From assembly GCF_008974245.1 (NCBI RefSeq), contig NZ_BBZI01000011.1, forward strand, positions 197,570 through 261,569: a stretch of DNA of 64,000 bases. Reading direction: 5' to 3'. Made by a program: the position numbers and the translations under genes. Source of the stretch: Streptomyces abyssomicinicus. GTDB lineage: Bacteria; Actinomycetota; Actinomycetes; Streptomycetales; Streptomycetaceae. Below the pieces are notes generated by a model. The model had not been told where the DNA came from, searched no databases, and saw only the letters and a program-made list of their open reading frames with translations. Each line of letters starts with the position of its first letter. Within the stretch, counting starts at the first letter, position 1. Positions 18,070 through 27,800 of this stretch are shown one piece after another.

Positions 18070-20121
18070 GTGGACGGGAACGGTCGGCGCAGACGCGGAG
18101 TGGTCGCCTGGACGGCCGCCGCGCTGCTGGCGGTGACGCCGGGGGTGGCGGCCGCGGCGGAGAACACGCCGCCGGAGCGGCCGGGAGCGGCGGACCTGCT
18201 CACCGGTTCCGCGCCGTGCGCGGCCGGGGAGGACGCGCCGTACGTGAGGATGAGGCCCGGCCTCCAGCTGACCCTGCGCGACCCCGACCCGTACGACAGC
18301 GTGTCGGCGGAGATCGAGGTGTGGTGGACGGGGGAGGACGGGACCGGGGAACGTCACACCCTGACCACGACCGCGACGGCGACGGGCAGTCCGCTCACCC
18401 TGGCCCCGTCGTTCACCTACCCGTCGGCGACCCGCGTCTCCTGGCGGGCCCGCGCCACGGACCAGTACGGCGCCACCTCCCCGTGGAGCGACGAGAACGG
18501 CGGCCACGCCTGCGAGTTCGTCACGGACTTCGCCGAGCCGGAACCCGCGACGGTCGCCTCGGACGAGTACCCCGCGGTGGACCCCTCCGACCCCCAGGAC
18601 GGCTGGCACGGCGGCGCCGGCCTCTACGGCGGCTTCACCTTCGGCTCGCCGTCCGAGGACGTCGTCCGGTACGCGTACTCCTTCACCGGCGGCCCGCAGC
18701 GGTGGGCCGAGCCCGAGGAGCCGGGCGGCCCCGTCGCAGTGCGGTACATGCCCGAGAAGGGCGGGGTGTTCACCCTGACCGTCCAGGCCTTCGACCGCGC
18801 GGGCAACGGGAGCCGGCCGACGCATCACCAGTTCCGCGTCGCGTCCGGCCGTGCGCCCGTCGCCCACTGGACGCTCGCCGGCTCCCCGGCGGCGCAGGCG
18901 GGGCCGGAGCTGCGCGCCGAGGACGGCGTCACCTTCCGGCCGCAGGCCCCGGCCGGTACCGGCCTCACCGGGAGCGCCCGGCTCAGCGGCTCCGGCAACG
19001 GCTACCTCACCCCCGACGGGCCGGTCGTGGACACGGAGAACACCTTCGCCGTCTCGCTCTGGGCCCGCCCCGAGGCCTCCGGCCGCGCGATGACCCTGGC
19101 GAGCCAGGACACCTCCGACGGCGCCTCCGCCTTCACGCTGGGCCTGCGCCCGGCCGCCGCGGGCGGGGACGGCGTCTGGTCGTTCACCTTCGGCGGCGCC
19201 ACCGTCACCGGCGGGCGTGCGCGGAGCGGCGAGTGGTCGCATGTGCTGGGTCTCTTCGACACCGAGGACGACACGCTGCGTCTGTACGTCGACGGCGAGG
19301 AGGTCGGCGAGGAAGGCCGGGCGGTCCCGGTGGCCGCGCCCGGCGCGTTCCAGCTCGGCCGCTCCCGGGGGAACGGCGGGCAGCGCTGGCAGGGCGACCT
19401 CGCCGACGTCCGTGTCTGGGACCGCGTGGTGGCCCCGCCCGAAATCGCGGAACTCGCACGGCAGGACGCGCGGATCACCGGCGCCTGGCAGTTCGAGTCC
19501 GTCGAGGACGGAGTGAGCCCGGCGGTCCGGGGCGAGGTGCCCTTCGCCCTGGGCGGTGGCGCGGAGATCCGTGAGGACGCTGCCTGGGGGTCGCCGTACG
19601 GGCAGAACCTCCTGGCCCTGGACGGGGTGGACGGGTACGCGACCACCGCCGCCCCCGTGGTGGGGACCGGCGACAGCTTCACCGTCGCGGCCCTGGTCGA
19701 CCTGACCGACTGGTCGGCCCTCGAGCGGCCCATGACCGCCTTCACGGTGGGCGGCGAGGAGGGCGAGACCCTGTCCGTCCGCCTCGAGCCCGCCACCGCC
19801 ACCTGGCAGCTCGTGCGTGCCGGCGCCGACGGCGTCCGTGAGGTCCTCACCGAGCAGTACGCCTCCTCGTACTACGCGAACGAGCTGGTCCTCATCCACG
19901 ACGCACGGGCGGACCGGATCCGGTTGTACGTGGACGGGCAGGCGGGGGAACCGGCCGAACTCGCCCCGCCGCGGGCGGTCGAGGGCACGCTGCACCTGGG
20001 GCGGGGCCGCACCGCCGGCGGATGGGGCGACCAGCTGGCCGGCACGGTGGACGAGGTCCGCGTGTGGCACGGCGTCCTGCCCGACGAAAAGATCCGGTCC
20101 TACCACTGGACAGCGCCCTGA
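18070..20121 (+). CDS. Secreted LamG-domain (concanavalin-like) protein
   Basis: The protein has 683 residues. A Sec signal peptide is clear: RRRRG, a hydrophobic core (VVAWTAAALLAVTPGVA), and a likely cut at AAA-ENT. Residues 40-270 are beta-rich, with fibronectin-like or Ig-like character. Two LamG/pentraxin-type jelly-roll domains follow, recognisable by TFAVSLWARPEASGRAMTL...LRLYVDGEEVG...WQGDLADVRVWDRVV and a second copy ending RLYVDGQAGEPAEL...VDEVRVWHGVL. Such domains bind carbohydrates or serve in adhesion. No catalytic residue set is visible. It is divergent from fbiC. Confidence 0.85.
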   Translation: MDGNGRRRRGVVAWTAAALLAVTPGVAAAAENTPPERPGAADLLTGSAPCAAGEDAPYVRMRPGLQLTLRDPDPYDSVSAEIEVWWTGEDGTGERHTLTTTATATGSPLTLAPSFTYPSATRVSWRARATDQYGATSPWSDENGGHACEFVTDFAEPEPATVASDEYPAVDPSDPQDGWHGGAGLYGGFTFGSPSEDVVRYAYSFTGGPQRWAEPEEPGGPVAVRYMPEKGGVFTLTVQAFDRAGNGSRPTHHQFRVASGRAPVAHWTLAGSPAAQAGPELRAEDGVTFRPQAPAGTGLTGSARLSGSGNGYLTPDGPVVDTENTFAVSLWARPEASGRAMTLASQDTSDGASAFTLGLRPAAAGGDGVWSFTFGGATVTGGRARSGEWSHVLGLFDTEDDTLRLYVDGEEVGEEGRAVPVAAPGAFQLGRSRGNGGQRWQGDLADVRVWDRVVAPPEIAELARQDARITGAWQFESVEDGVSPAVRGEVPFALGGGAEIREDAAWGSPYGQNLLALDGVDGYATTAAPVVGTGDSFTVAALVDLTDWSALERPMTAFTVGGEEGETLSVRLEPATATWQLVRAGADGVREVLTEQYASSYYANELVLIHDARADRIRLYVDGQAGEPAELAPPRAVEGTLHLGRGRTAGGWGDQLAGTVDEVRVWHGVLPDEKIRSYHWTAP

Positions 20122-20142
20122 CCGAACCCCGGCCCCCGGCCC

Positions 20143-20650
20143 CCGGACACCGGAGGATGCCACCGGCGCCCGCCCCTCGCCCCGCGAGCGGCGGGCGCCG
20201 TGCTGTGCGCGTCGCGGGGGATCCCGTGGAAGCGCGGGCAGGACCCACCCCGGATCCCGGATCCCGGATGCCAGATCCGGGATCCCGGACCTCGGACCTC
20301 GGACCTCGGACCTCGGACCTCGGACCGTGGGCCTCGGGCCCCGGGACAGCGGAGGATGCCACCGGCGCCCGCCCTTCTCGCCCCGCGAGCGGCGGGCGCC
20401 GTCGGGTGCGTGCCGGGTGGGGCGGGTGCTGTGCGCGTCGCGGGGGATCCCGTGGAAGCGCGGGCAGGACCCACCCGGACCCCCGGAGCCCGGAGCCCGG
20501 ACCTCGGACTCGGGCCGGGAGAGCGGAGGGTGCCGTCGGCGCCGGCCCCTCGTCCCGCGAGTGGCGGGTGCCGTCGGGTGCGTGCCGGGTGGGGCGGGTG
20601 CTGTGCGCGTCGCGGGGGGATCCCGTGGAAGCGCGGGCGCGCCGGGGACC
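20143..20650. repeat. Triplicated direct repeat array of about 175-208 bp units
   Basis: Three successive copies begin with CGGAGGATGC or CGGAGGGTGC at about 20143, 20351 and 20524. Each contains a GCGAGCGGCGGG-like word and ends near GATCCCGTGGAAGCGCGGGC. Copies 2 and 3 share an extra GGGTGCGTGCCGGGTGGGGC stretch absent from copy 1. Copy 1 contains an internal run of five CTCGGACC-type 8-mers (about 20290-20325). Frames across it are compositionally odd and not credible genes. The array lies between the LamG gene and the ADP-ribosylglycohydrolase-like gene. Confidence 0.85.
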
Positions 20651-20784
20651 GTACATACGCATCGGCCAGAATTGCCCGTTCCGCCCGGACCGCCGGACGA
20701 CTAGCGTCGCCAGCGACCGGGCCCCGGGCCGACCGCGGGCGCGGGAGAACACAGGCGTGGGTGACGGCCGTGGGAGGTCGGGCG

Positions 20785-21882
20785 GTGGCTGGTGCGTGGG
20801 GCCGGGCCGAGTTGCAGGACTTCCGGAGCAGGGTGCGCGGCGTGGTGCTCGGGACCGCCGTGGGCGACGCGCTGGGCGCGCCGCTGGACGGGCAGACGGC
20901 CGAGGAGATCGCCGCCGCCCACGGCCCCGAGGGGCTGACCGCGCCGGTCCCCGCGTACGGGCGGCTCGGCGCCGTCACCGACGTGACCCAGCTGTCCCTG
21001 TTCACCGTGGACGGCCTGATCCGCGCCCAGGTGCGCCGCGACACCGGCGCCTGGCATCCCCCGAGCGACCTGCACCGCGCCTGGCGGCGCTGGACGGCCA
21101 CCCAGCACGACTGGGGGCCCGACGAGCGCCGCAAGGACGACGGCTGGCTGGCCCGGGAGGAGTGGCTCTACGCCCGCCGCGCCCCGCACCGCCCCACGCT
21201 GCTGGCACTGCGCGGGACGACCATGGGCACGCCCGCCGACCCCCGGAACCCCGGGGAGCGCGGTCCGCACGCGGCGGCCCGCTCGGCGGCGTTCGGACTC
21301 CTGGTCGGCTGGGAGCCGCGGCTGGTGGCCCAACTGGCCGTGGAGTGCGCGACCCAGACCCACGGTCACCCCACCGCCTACCTGGCGGCCGGGGCGTACG
21401 CGGTCACCGTGCACGGCCTGGCCCGCGGGGAGGCGCTGCCACAGGCCGTGCGGACGGCGATCGGGGCGATCGCGCCCTGGCCGGGCCATCAGGAGGTCAC
21501 CGGCGCCCTGGAGGCCGCCGAGGCCGCCGCGGAGCCCCCGGCCCCGCTGGAGGCCGACGCGGGCGCCGACGAGGTCCTGGCGGCGGCCGTGCGCTGCGCG
21601 CTGGGCGGCGAGGACACCCGGCACGCGCTCTGCCTCGCGGTGAACCTCGGCGGGCCGGCGAGCGTCACCGGGGCCCTGACCGGCGGGCTGCTGGGGGCGC
21701 TCCACGGGGAGACGGCCCTGCCGCCCGCGTGGCTGGCCGAACTCGAGGGCCGGCCCACCCTGGTGGTGCTGGCCGACGACTTCGCGGTCGAGATGACCCA
21801 GGGACCGGCCCTGCACGGCCCCTCCTACGCGTCCCCCGGCTGGCTGGCCCGCTACCCGCGCGGGCCCCGGGCCGAGGACTGA
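20785..21882 (+). CDS. ADP-ribosylglycohydrolase-family protein with degenerate metal sites
   Basis: The protein has 365 residues. Active members of this DraG/ADPRH family remove ADP-ribose from proteins using two magnesium ions. The fold is clear: RGVVLGTAVGDALGAPLDG near the start and LTGGLLGALHG near the end. However, the usual TDDTQ motif reads TDVTQ (V67), and the usual GDSDSTG metal motif reads GPASVTG (P291, A292, S293). The family's aspartates are therefore largely lost and it is probably a non-catalytic paralogue. GTG 20785 is chosen for the GGAGG located 7 bases upstream. The frame is also open further upstream through the repeat array. Confidence 0.85.
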   Translation: MAGAWGRAELQDFRSRVRGVVLGTAVGDALGAPLDGQTAEEIAAAHGPEGLTAPVPAYGRLGAVTDVTQLSLFTVDGLIRAQVRRDTGAWHPPSDLHRAWRRWTATQHDWGPDERRKDDGWLAREEWLYARRAPHRPTLLALRGTTMGTPADPRNPGERGPHAAARSAAFGLLVGWEPRLVAQLAVECATQTHGHPTAYLAAGAYAVTVHGLARGEALPQAVRTAIGAIAPWPGHQEVTGALEAAEAAAEPPAPLEADAGADEVLAAAVRCALGGEDTRHALCLAVNLGGPASVTGALTGGLLGALHGETALPPAWLAELEGRPTLVVLADDFAVEMTQGPALHGPSYASPGWLARYPRGPRAED

Positions 21883-22087
21883 GAGCGCGGACTGAGAGCG
21901 GCGGCTGAGGGCGGCGGCTGAGGGCGCGGGCCACGGCCGGGAGACGCCGGGCGGGGCTGCCCGGCGGGACCCGGGCGCGGCCCGCCCGCACACGGGCGAG
22001 CCCCCTCGGCCAGGACGGCGAGCCGGACGAGAGGGCTGTACAGGTCGTGCCCTGGGCGCCGGTGGGAACCGGCCCCCGCGGCGGAGG

Positions 22088-22297
22088 TCAGACTCCGCCG
22101 AACTCCCCGCGGTTGACGCCGGAGACGAACGCGCTCCAGGAGTCGGCCGGGAAGGCGAGCGTCGGGCCGGCCGGCACCTTGGAGTCCCGCACGGCGAGCT
22201 CCTCGCGCACCGGCGACTTGACCTCCACGCACGCTCCGTTACCGGTCGAGTAGGACGACTTGGTCCACGCGGGGGTGGCGCCCTGACGAATAGCCAT
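22088..22297 (-). CDS. DUF397 family protein
   Basis: The protein has 69 residues and the characteristic DUF397 pattern WTKSSYSTGNGACVEV...VRDSKVP...FPADSWSAFV. These small proteins are abundant in actinomycetes and are nearly always paired with an XRE regulator bearing a DUF5753 domain, forming modules with homology to BldB/AbaA-type developmental regulators. The partner regulator lies 320 bases upstream on the same strand. The ATG starts right after an A+T-rich leader (22298-22320), consistent with its own promoter. Confidence 0.9.
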   Translation of the reverse strand: MAIRQGATPAWTKSSYSTGNGACVEVKSPVREELAVRDSKVPAGPTLAFPADSWSAFVSGVNRGEFGGV

Positions 22298-22615
22298 TTT
22301 TACTCCGAGTTAACTGAGAGTGACGATCGGGGTGATCCGAGCCAACCGCCTGTGACCGTTGGCGTGATCGACGCTACTCGCCGCCTCGTGCTTCGGAGGT
22401 ATCCATTCACTCGTGAGGATGGGATGTCCCAATAGGCTCTACCGCAACAGGAGTTGTGCATGTACGGTTCGCCTTTTTGCCGGTGGCAAAGTCCAACGGC
22501 AACGGATCTAGGGGTACCGGGTCACTCAGCGTGACCGAATCGCGGGTGCGGCCGGGCGGTCACGCGACGGCGTTCCCGCGGTGGCCCCCACGCGACGACG
22601 TTCCCGCGACGGCGT
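22298..22615. other. Spacer between DUF397 and XRE genes, with a possible truncated rightward ORF
   Basis: It holds the DUF397 promoter region. A GTG at 22456, preceded by AGGAG 4-8 bases upstream, opens a frame reading HVRFAFLPVAKSNGNGSRG and then TGSLSVTESRV before it runs antisense into the XRE gene. That N-terminus looks like those of streptomycete HATPase regulators that often accompany DUF397/XRE pairs, but the catalytic part is missing. A duplicated CGCGACG-CGTTCCCGCG word lies at the junction (about 22563-22610). Confidence 0.35.
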
Positions 22616-23479
22616 TCACGCGTAGGACTTCGCGATGTCCTCGATGTATTGCCGGGACTGGTCCACGTTCAGGGCCTGGGCCCGCAGGTGCTCGTACATC
22701 ACGCTGTACTTCTGCACGTCGTTCGGCTTCTCCAGGTACAGGTCGCTGGTGACGCCCTCGATGTAGACCACGCTGGAGTCCGACGCGTCGGGGAACTCCA
22801 GGATGGCGTACTGCCCGTTGAGCCCCGGGTGCGCGCCCAGGTCGAACGGGATCACCTGCACCGTCACGTGCGGCATCTGCGCCTGCTCGACCAGGTGCTC
22901 CAACTGCTCCCGCATCACGGCCCGGTTGCCCACGATCCGCTTCAGCGCGGCCTCGTCGAGCACCGTCCACAGGCGCAGCGGGTTCTCGGGGGCGTTGATC
23001 CGCTGCTGCCGGCGCAGCCGGACCTGCACCCGCTTCTCGATGTCGGCGGCCGCGGTCTCCGGCAGCGCGCCGGTGATGAGCGACTCCGCGTACTGCCGCG
23101 TCTGGAGCAGCCCCGGCACCACCTGCGGGTCGTAGACGCGCAGGCTGGCCGCGTCGGTCTCCAGGCCGATGTAGACGCTGTAGGGGATGTCGCCGAAGGA
23201 GTGCCACCAGCCCTGCTGGCGGGAGTCCTTGGCCATCTGCATCAGCGAATCGACGATCCGCTGGTCCTCCACCTCGTAGACTCCGCAGAGGTCGCGGACG
23301 TCGCGCTGGCTGATGGACCGGCGGCCGTTCTCCAGCCGGCTGATCTTCGACTGCGAGACCAGCAGCCGCTCCGCCACCTCCTCGGCGGTCATGCCCTTCT
23401 GCTCGCGGAGCCTGCGGAGCTCCTGACCCAGGCGGCGGCGCCTGACGGTGGGGTTGACACTGGACGCCACGGACGGCAC
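22616..23479 (-). CDS. XRE-family helix-turn-helix regulator with DUF5753 domain
   Basis: The protein has 287 residues. The helix-turn-helix (LGQELRRLREQKGMTAEEVAERLLVSQSKISRLENGRRSI) covers residues 16-60. The DUF5753 effector domain (YIGLETDAASLRVYDPQVVPGLLQTRQYAESLI through HLRAQALNVDQSRQYIEDIAKSY) fills the rest. It pairs with the DUF397 gene downstream. Such modules affect differentiation and antibiotic production in streptomycetes. The molecular signal is unknown. Confidence 0.9.
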   Translation of the reverse strand: MPSVASSVNPTVRRRRLGQELRRLREQKGMTAEEVAERLLVSQSKISRLENGRRSISQRDVRDLCGVYEVEDQRIVDSLMQMAKDSRQQGWWHSFGDIPYSVYIGLETDAASLRVYDPQVVPGLLQTRQYAESLITGALPETAAADIEKRVQVRLRRQQRINAPENPLRLWTVLDEAALKRIVGNRAVMREQLEHLVEQAQMPHVTVQVIPFDLGAHPGLNGQYAILEFPDASDSSVVYIEGVTSDLYLEKPNDVQKYSVMYEHLRAQALNVDQSRQYIEDIAKSYA

Positions 23480-23750
23480 CTCCGGCTGCGTACCTCAACT
23501 TTGCGTATCTGCTGTTCAGCAGACTGCCACCTGGGTGTGGGCCGCCGCTGGGAAACGGCGCACAATGCCCGCCCACGCGTGAGCCCCGGGTGCGCGGCGT
23601 CCGCCTCCGGGGGCGGACCGCGGGCGCGGCCTCACGCCTTCGGGTGGGACCTGCCTTCGCCCGTTGACGGTCTGCGCGTCCACGGTCCGCCGGAGGCCGT
23701 CGGGGCCCGCCAGGGCCGTCGGGCCCTCGGCGGCCCGGGAACGCGTCGAG
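23480..23750. other. Spacer between the XRE gene and the GPP34 terminator
   Basis: This stretch contains the XRE promoter region (A+T-richer at 23490-23520, with TTGCGTATCTGCTGTTCAGC) and GC-rich filler without a credible gene. Confidence 0.4.
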
Positions 23751-23795
23751 CCCGGGCGGGACGACGGACCTCGTCGGTCCGTCGTCCCGCCCGGG
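23751..23795 (-). terminator. Perfect 20-bp stem-loop after the GPP34 gene
   Basis: The arms at 23751-23770 and 23776-23795 are perfectly complementary (CCCGGGCGGGACGACGGACC and its reverse complement) around a 5-base TCGTC loop. The hairpin lies about 40 bases beyond the GPP34 stop codon, so a strong factor-independent type terminator is likely. Confidence 0.75.
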
Positions 23796-23834
23796 CGGGT
23801 GACAGGGGCCCGGCTCAGGGCCGGGCGGCCCGGG

Positions 23835-24599
23835 TCAGCGTGCGACGGCCCGTGCCATGGGTCCCGGATGCGGCTGCGCCGCCACACCGTGGGTCGCCTG
23901 CTGCGGCGCCGTGGCCCGCCCGTGGGCCGGGACCGGGGTGCGGCCGCCTGGCGCCTGGGCCCGGCGTGGTTGCGCCGCCGCGCCGTTCTGGACGTCCATC
24001 ACGGCGTGCGCCACGAGGCCGCCCATCGGGTCGTGTCTGATCAGGTCCCGCAGCCGGGAGCGGGCCGAGCGGCCCTCGTTCCCGGGGTACAGGTGCTTGC
24101 CGAGGCCGACCGCGTGGGCCAGCGCCGCGAGCGCGGCGGTCCTGGGGTCCGGTGGGACGCCCGTCTTGATCGCCGTGTCCAGCCGGGACCTGATCTCCCG
24201 GCTGATCGCCGTGTCCGTCGCCTGGTAGCGAGTCGTCGGCAGCACCCCGCACATCGGACCGGCGACGGCATGCACCATGCCGCACCGCTCCAGGTGAGCG
24301 AGGTACGTCTGGCGGAGCCCCAGCCGGGGTCCGCCGATCCAGTGGACCGCGCGTACCGGTGCGCCGCGTCTGCGCAGCAGCTCCAGTGCGTGGTCCAGAG
24401 TCGGATCTCCTGTCGGCCGTGGCATCACCACGGAGATACGATCCCCGTCCGGGGCTATCCGTCCGGCCATGGCCAGCTCGACGAGCTGTGCTCCGGCCAG
24501 ACCCAGGTCGAGCGACTGAGGCTGTGCAGTGGTGCCCGTGGCCGGGTCCAATGCCAGCAGCAGAAGCTCCTCCGGAAGTGTTCTGCGGCTCTTGCCCAT
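23835..24599 (-). CDS. GPP34 (Golgi phosphoprotein 3-like) family protein
   Basis: The protein has 254 residues. The family core is evident: LPEELLLLALDPATG, LDLGLAGAQLVELAMAGRIAPDGDRI, LDHALELLRRR, and LAHAVGLGKHLYPG near residue 170. In eukaryotes the homologue binds phosphatidylinositol-4-phosphate at the Golgi. Streptomycetes carry several copies of unknown role, thought to be membrane-peripheral. A Gln/Ala/Pro-rich disordered tail of about 45 residues ends it. The ATG follows GGGGAGG with 5-base spacing. It is divergent from the D,D-carboxypeptidase gene. Confidence 0.9.
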   Translation of the reverse strand: MGKSRRTLPEELLLLALDPATGTTAQPQSLDLGLAGAQLVELAMAGRIAPDGDRISVVMPRPTGDPTLDHALELLRRRGAPVRAVHWIGGPRLGLRQTYLAHLERCGMVHAVAGPMCGVLPTTRYQATDTAISREIRSRLDTAIKTGVPPDPRTAALAALAHAVGLGKHLYPGNEGRSARSRLRDLIRHDPMGGLVAHAVMDVQNGAAAQPRRAQAPGGRTPVPAHGRATAPQQATHGVAAQPHPGPMARAVAR

Positions 24600-24827
24600 C
24601 CATGCCTCCCCGCGTGGATGTACGACAGGGTGACCCCTCTCACACTCATCTGTCGAGAGTGCGAGCCCGCTATCGGATGGAACCGGCAGGTATGTCGTTC
24701 TCGTCCCTGCGGGAGGGCCGGGAGCGGTGACGCGACACTTGAACGGTCCGGACGGTGGCCGCCGGCGTTGACGGTCGGCTGGTTGGGCAGGCGCACGGGG
24801 AGTGCGTGGCGTATGGAGGAGGCATTG

Positions 24828-27800
24828 GTGGCGGGCGAGTCCCCCGACAGGTCGAAGCAGCGAGAGTCCTCGGTGGATGTGACGCCGGGCACGGGGGATC
24901 CGGTTGCGGAGACCGCCGCGGTGTCGGCGGCCGCCGACCCGCGTGCCGCCTTCGCCCGCACCGCCGTGGCCGCGCCGCCGCGGGGTGCGGACGACGTGGA
25001 TGCCGCGGACGGCGCGGACGGCGCCGATTCAGGGCCCGGTGTCCCGGAGCAGCCCGGTGAGGCCTCTGGCGCGGCCTCCACGGCCACGGAGGGCCCTTCG
25101 GGCACCGAGACCGCCCGAGAGGCCTTGGCGGACGCCGAGGGCGCCGGAGCGGCCTCCGAGGACGACGATGCCGAGCGTGACACCGTCGAGGACGCGGACG
25201 CCGCGGCCGGGGGTGCGCGCGCCGCCGGTGACCCGGACGACGACCCGTCGGCCGAGCGGAACGGCCCCGTCGCCGGCGAGCCGTCCGGTGACGCCGGGGA
25301 CGGCTCCCGCCGCGCCGACAACGACGACGAGCCGGAGGCCGAGCGTGGGGTGCCCGCGTTCGGTGCGCCGGCGGGCGTGGACCCGGAGGGTCCGGCCGGA
25401 GGCGTGGAGGCCCGTGAGGGCGCCCCGGTGGGCGAGGGCGGCAGCGACGCCGCGCCGGACGCCGACGGGGACGCTCCGGCTGTGAGCCCGGGTGCCGAGG
25501 GCGACGGCGACGCCGACGGCGACGGCGACGAGTCGGTGGCCGAGCGGGGTGTGCCCGCGTACGGGGCGGCCGCGGGTGTGGACCCGGAAGGTCCCGCAGC
25601 GGACGTGGAGGCTGCCGGGGAGGCGTCGGACGTCCGTGAGGGCGCCCCGGTGGGCGAGGGCGGCAGCGACGCCGCGCCGGACGCCGACGGGGACGCTCCG
25701 GCCGACGACCTGCCCGTAGAGGGCGACCGTGACGACGAGGGCCGCGAGGCCGAGGGTCAGCCGCGGGCGGACGGCGACCGGGATGACGAGCCGGCCGGTG
25801 CCGACCGCGTGCCCGCGCCGGAGCCGTCCTCGGACGTGGACCAGGACGCTCCCGCGACCGCCGCGACCGCCACGGACGACCTGGACGCCGACGAGTCGAC
25901 GGACGCCGCGCCCGCCACTGCCGCGCCCGCCGACGAGCCGGCCGATGCCGAGCCGGTCGATGCCGAACCGACGGACGTCGCGCCCGCTGACGCGTCGGCC
26001 GATGCGGTGTCCGCCGAGGAGTCGACCGACGCCGAGCCCGTCGACGCCACGCCCGCGGACGAGCCGGCCGATGCCGCGCCGGTCGACGAGCCGAGCGACG
26101 CCGTGCCCGCCGACGAGCCGACGGACATCGAGCCGTCCGACGCCGTGTCCGACGACGAGCCCAAGGGCGGCGCCCGGACGGACGGGCTCGAGGACGAGCC
26201 CAAGAACGCCGAGCTCGACGCCGAGCCCAAGGGCGGTGCACCCGAGGACGAGCGCGAGGGCGAGCCCAAGGGTGCCGAGCCCAAGGACGAGCCCAAGGGC
26301 GGTGCCCCCGACGCCGAGCGCAAGGGCGAGCCCAAGGACGTGCCCGAGGGCGGTGCACCCAAGGACGAGCCCAAGGGCGGCGCCCCCGAGGACGAGCCCG
26401 AGGTGGGCGAGCGCGGGGCCGGGGACGACGGGGCGAAGCGGCCGGGGTGGGCCGCGGGGCCGCTGCCGGCGGAGGAGCGGAGCGACACGACCCGCGTCCT
26501 CGGCAAGGTCGCGCCGCCGGCCGGCAAGCCCGTGGACCAGCCCACCACCGCGATCCGCCTCGGCGGCCGCCCCGGCGCCAAGCGCCCGGTGGACCAGCCG
26601 ACCACGCAGCTGAAGGTCGGCTCCGCCCCGCAGCCGGCCACCCGGAAGCCGCCGGCGCCGCCCGCGCGTCCCGGAGGCCCCGCGGCGGGGGCCGCCCCCG
26701 CCGGGGCGTCGTCCACCGGAACCACCGCCATCCCCCAGGTGGGCCCCGAACGCACCACGCAGCAGCCGCTGCCGCCCAAGCCCCCGCTGGACCTGCTCGC
26801 CGAGCTGACCAACACCCCGCCGCCGCCGGACACCCTGCCGCGCCGGGTGGTGCGCCGCGTCAAGATCTGGACCCCGGTCGTGGTGCTGCTGGCGATCGTC
26901 CTCGCGATCGTCCAGATGGTCCGCCCGCTGCCCGAGCCGTCCCTGGTGCTGACCGCCACGGACACCCACCGCTTCGGCGGTGCCCCGGTCGCCCTCCCGT
27001 GGCCCGGTGAGGGCCAGGGCTGGATGGACGTCACCGGCATCGGCACCGTCGACCACTTCGGCGACCAGAAGCCCGTGCCGATCGCCTCGGTCACCAAGTC
27101 GATGACCGCGTACGTGATCATGAAGGAGAACCCGCTCAAGCCCGGTGAGGCGGGGCCCGACATCCCGGTCGACGCGCTCGCCGAGAAGGAGGGCGGCTAC
27201 GACAAGACGGGTGACGAGTCGACGCTCAACAGCGTCAAGGAGGGCGACAAGCTCAGCCTCCGCGACGCGCTGTCCGCGGTGATGATCCCGTCCGCGAACA
27301 ACATCGCGCGCCTGCTGGCCCGTTGGAACGCCGGCTCGGAGTCCGCGTTCGTCGAGAAGATGAACAGGACCGCCCAAGAGCTCGGCATGAAGAACACCAC
27401 CTACACCGACCCCTCCGGCCTCAAGGCGTCGACCGTCTCCACGGCCGAGGACCAGGTGAAGCTGGGCGTCGAGATGATGAAGATGCCGGGCATGGTGGAC
27501 ATCACCGCGCAGGGCTCCTGGAAGGACCCGTACGGAAACCTGCACTACAACTACAACACCCTGGTCCCCTACGACGGCGCGATCGGCATCAAGACCGGCT
27601 CGACCACCAAGGCCGGCGGCAACCTGCTCTTCGCCGCCACCAAGGAGGTCGGCGGCGAGACGGTGACCCTGGTCGGCGCGGTCCTCGGCCAGCACAAGAG
27701 CCCCATCCTGGACACCGTGAACGCGGTCTCCAAGACGGCGATGCTGGCCACCCAGGAGGCACTGGCCGCGGACACCATCCTCAAGAAGGGCGACGTCGTC

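Noticed and set aside
20022..21908. 628-residue rightward frame through the triplicated repeats
   Set aside because: Arg/Gly-rich shadow of the glycohydrolase-like gene in another frame, crossing non-coding repeats.
24670..26358. 562-residue Arg/Pro-rich leftward frame opposite the carboxypeptidase tail
   Set aside because: It is the reverse of the Asp/Glu/Ala repeat region, with no ribosome binding site and no protein-like pattern.
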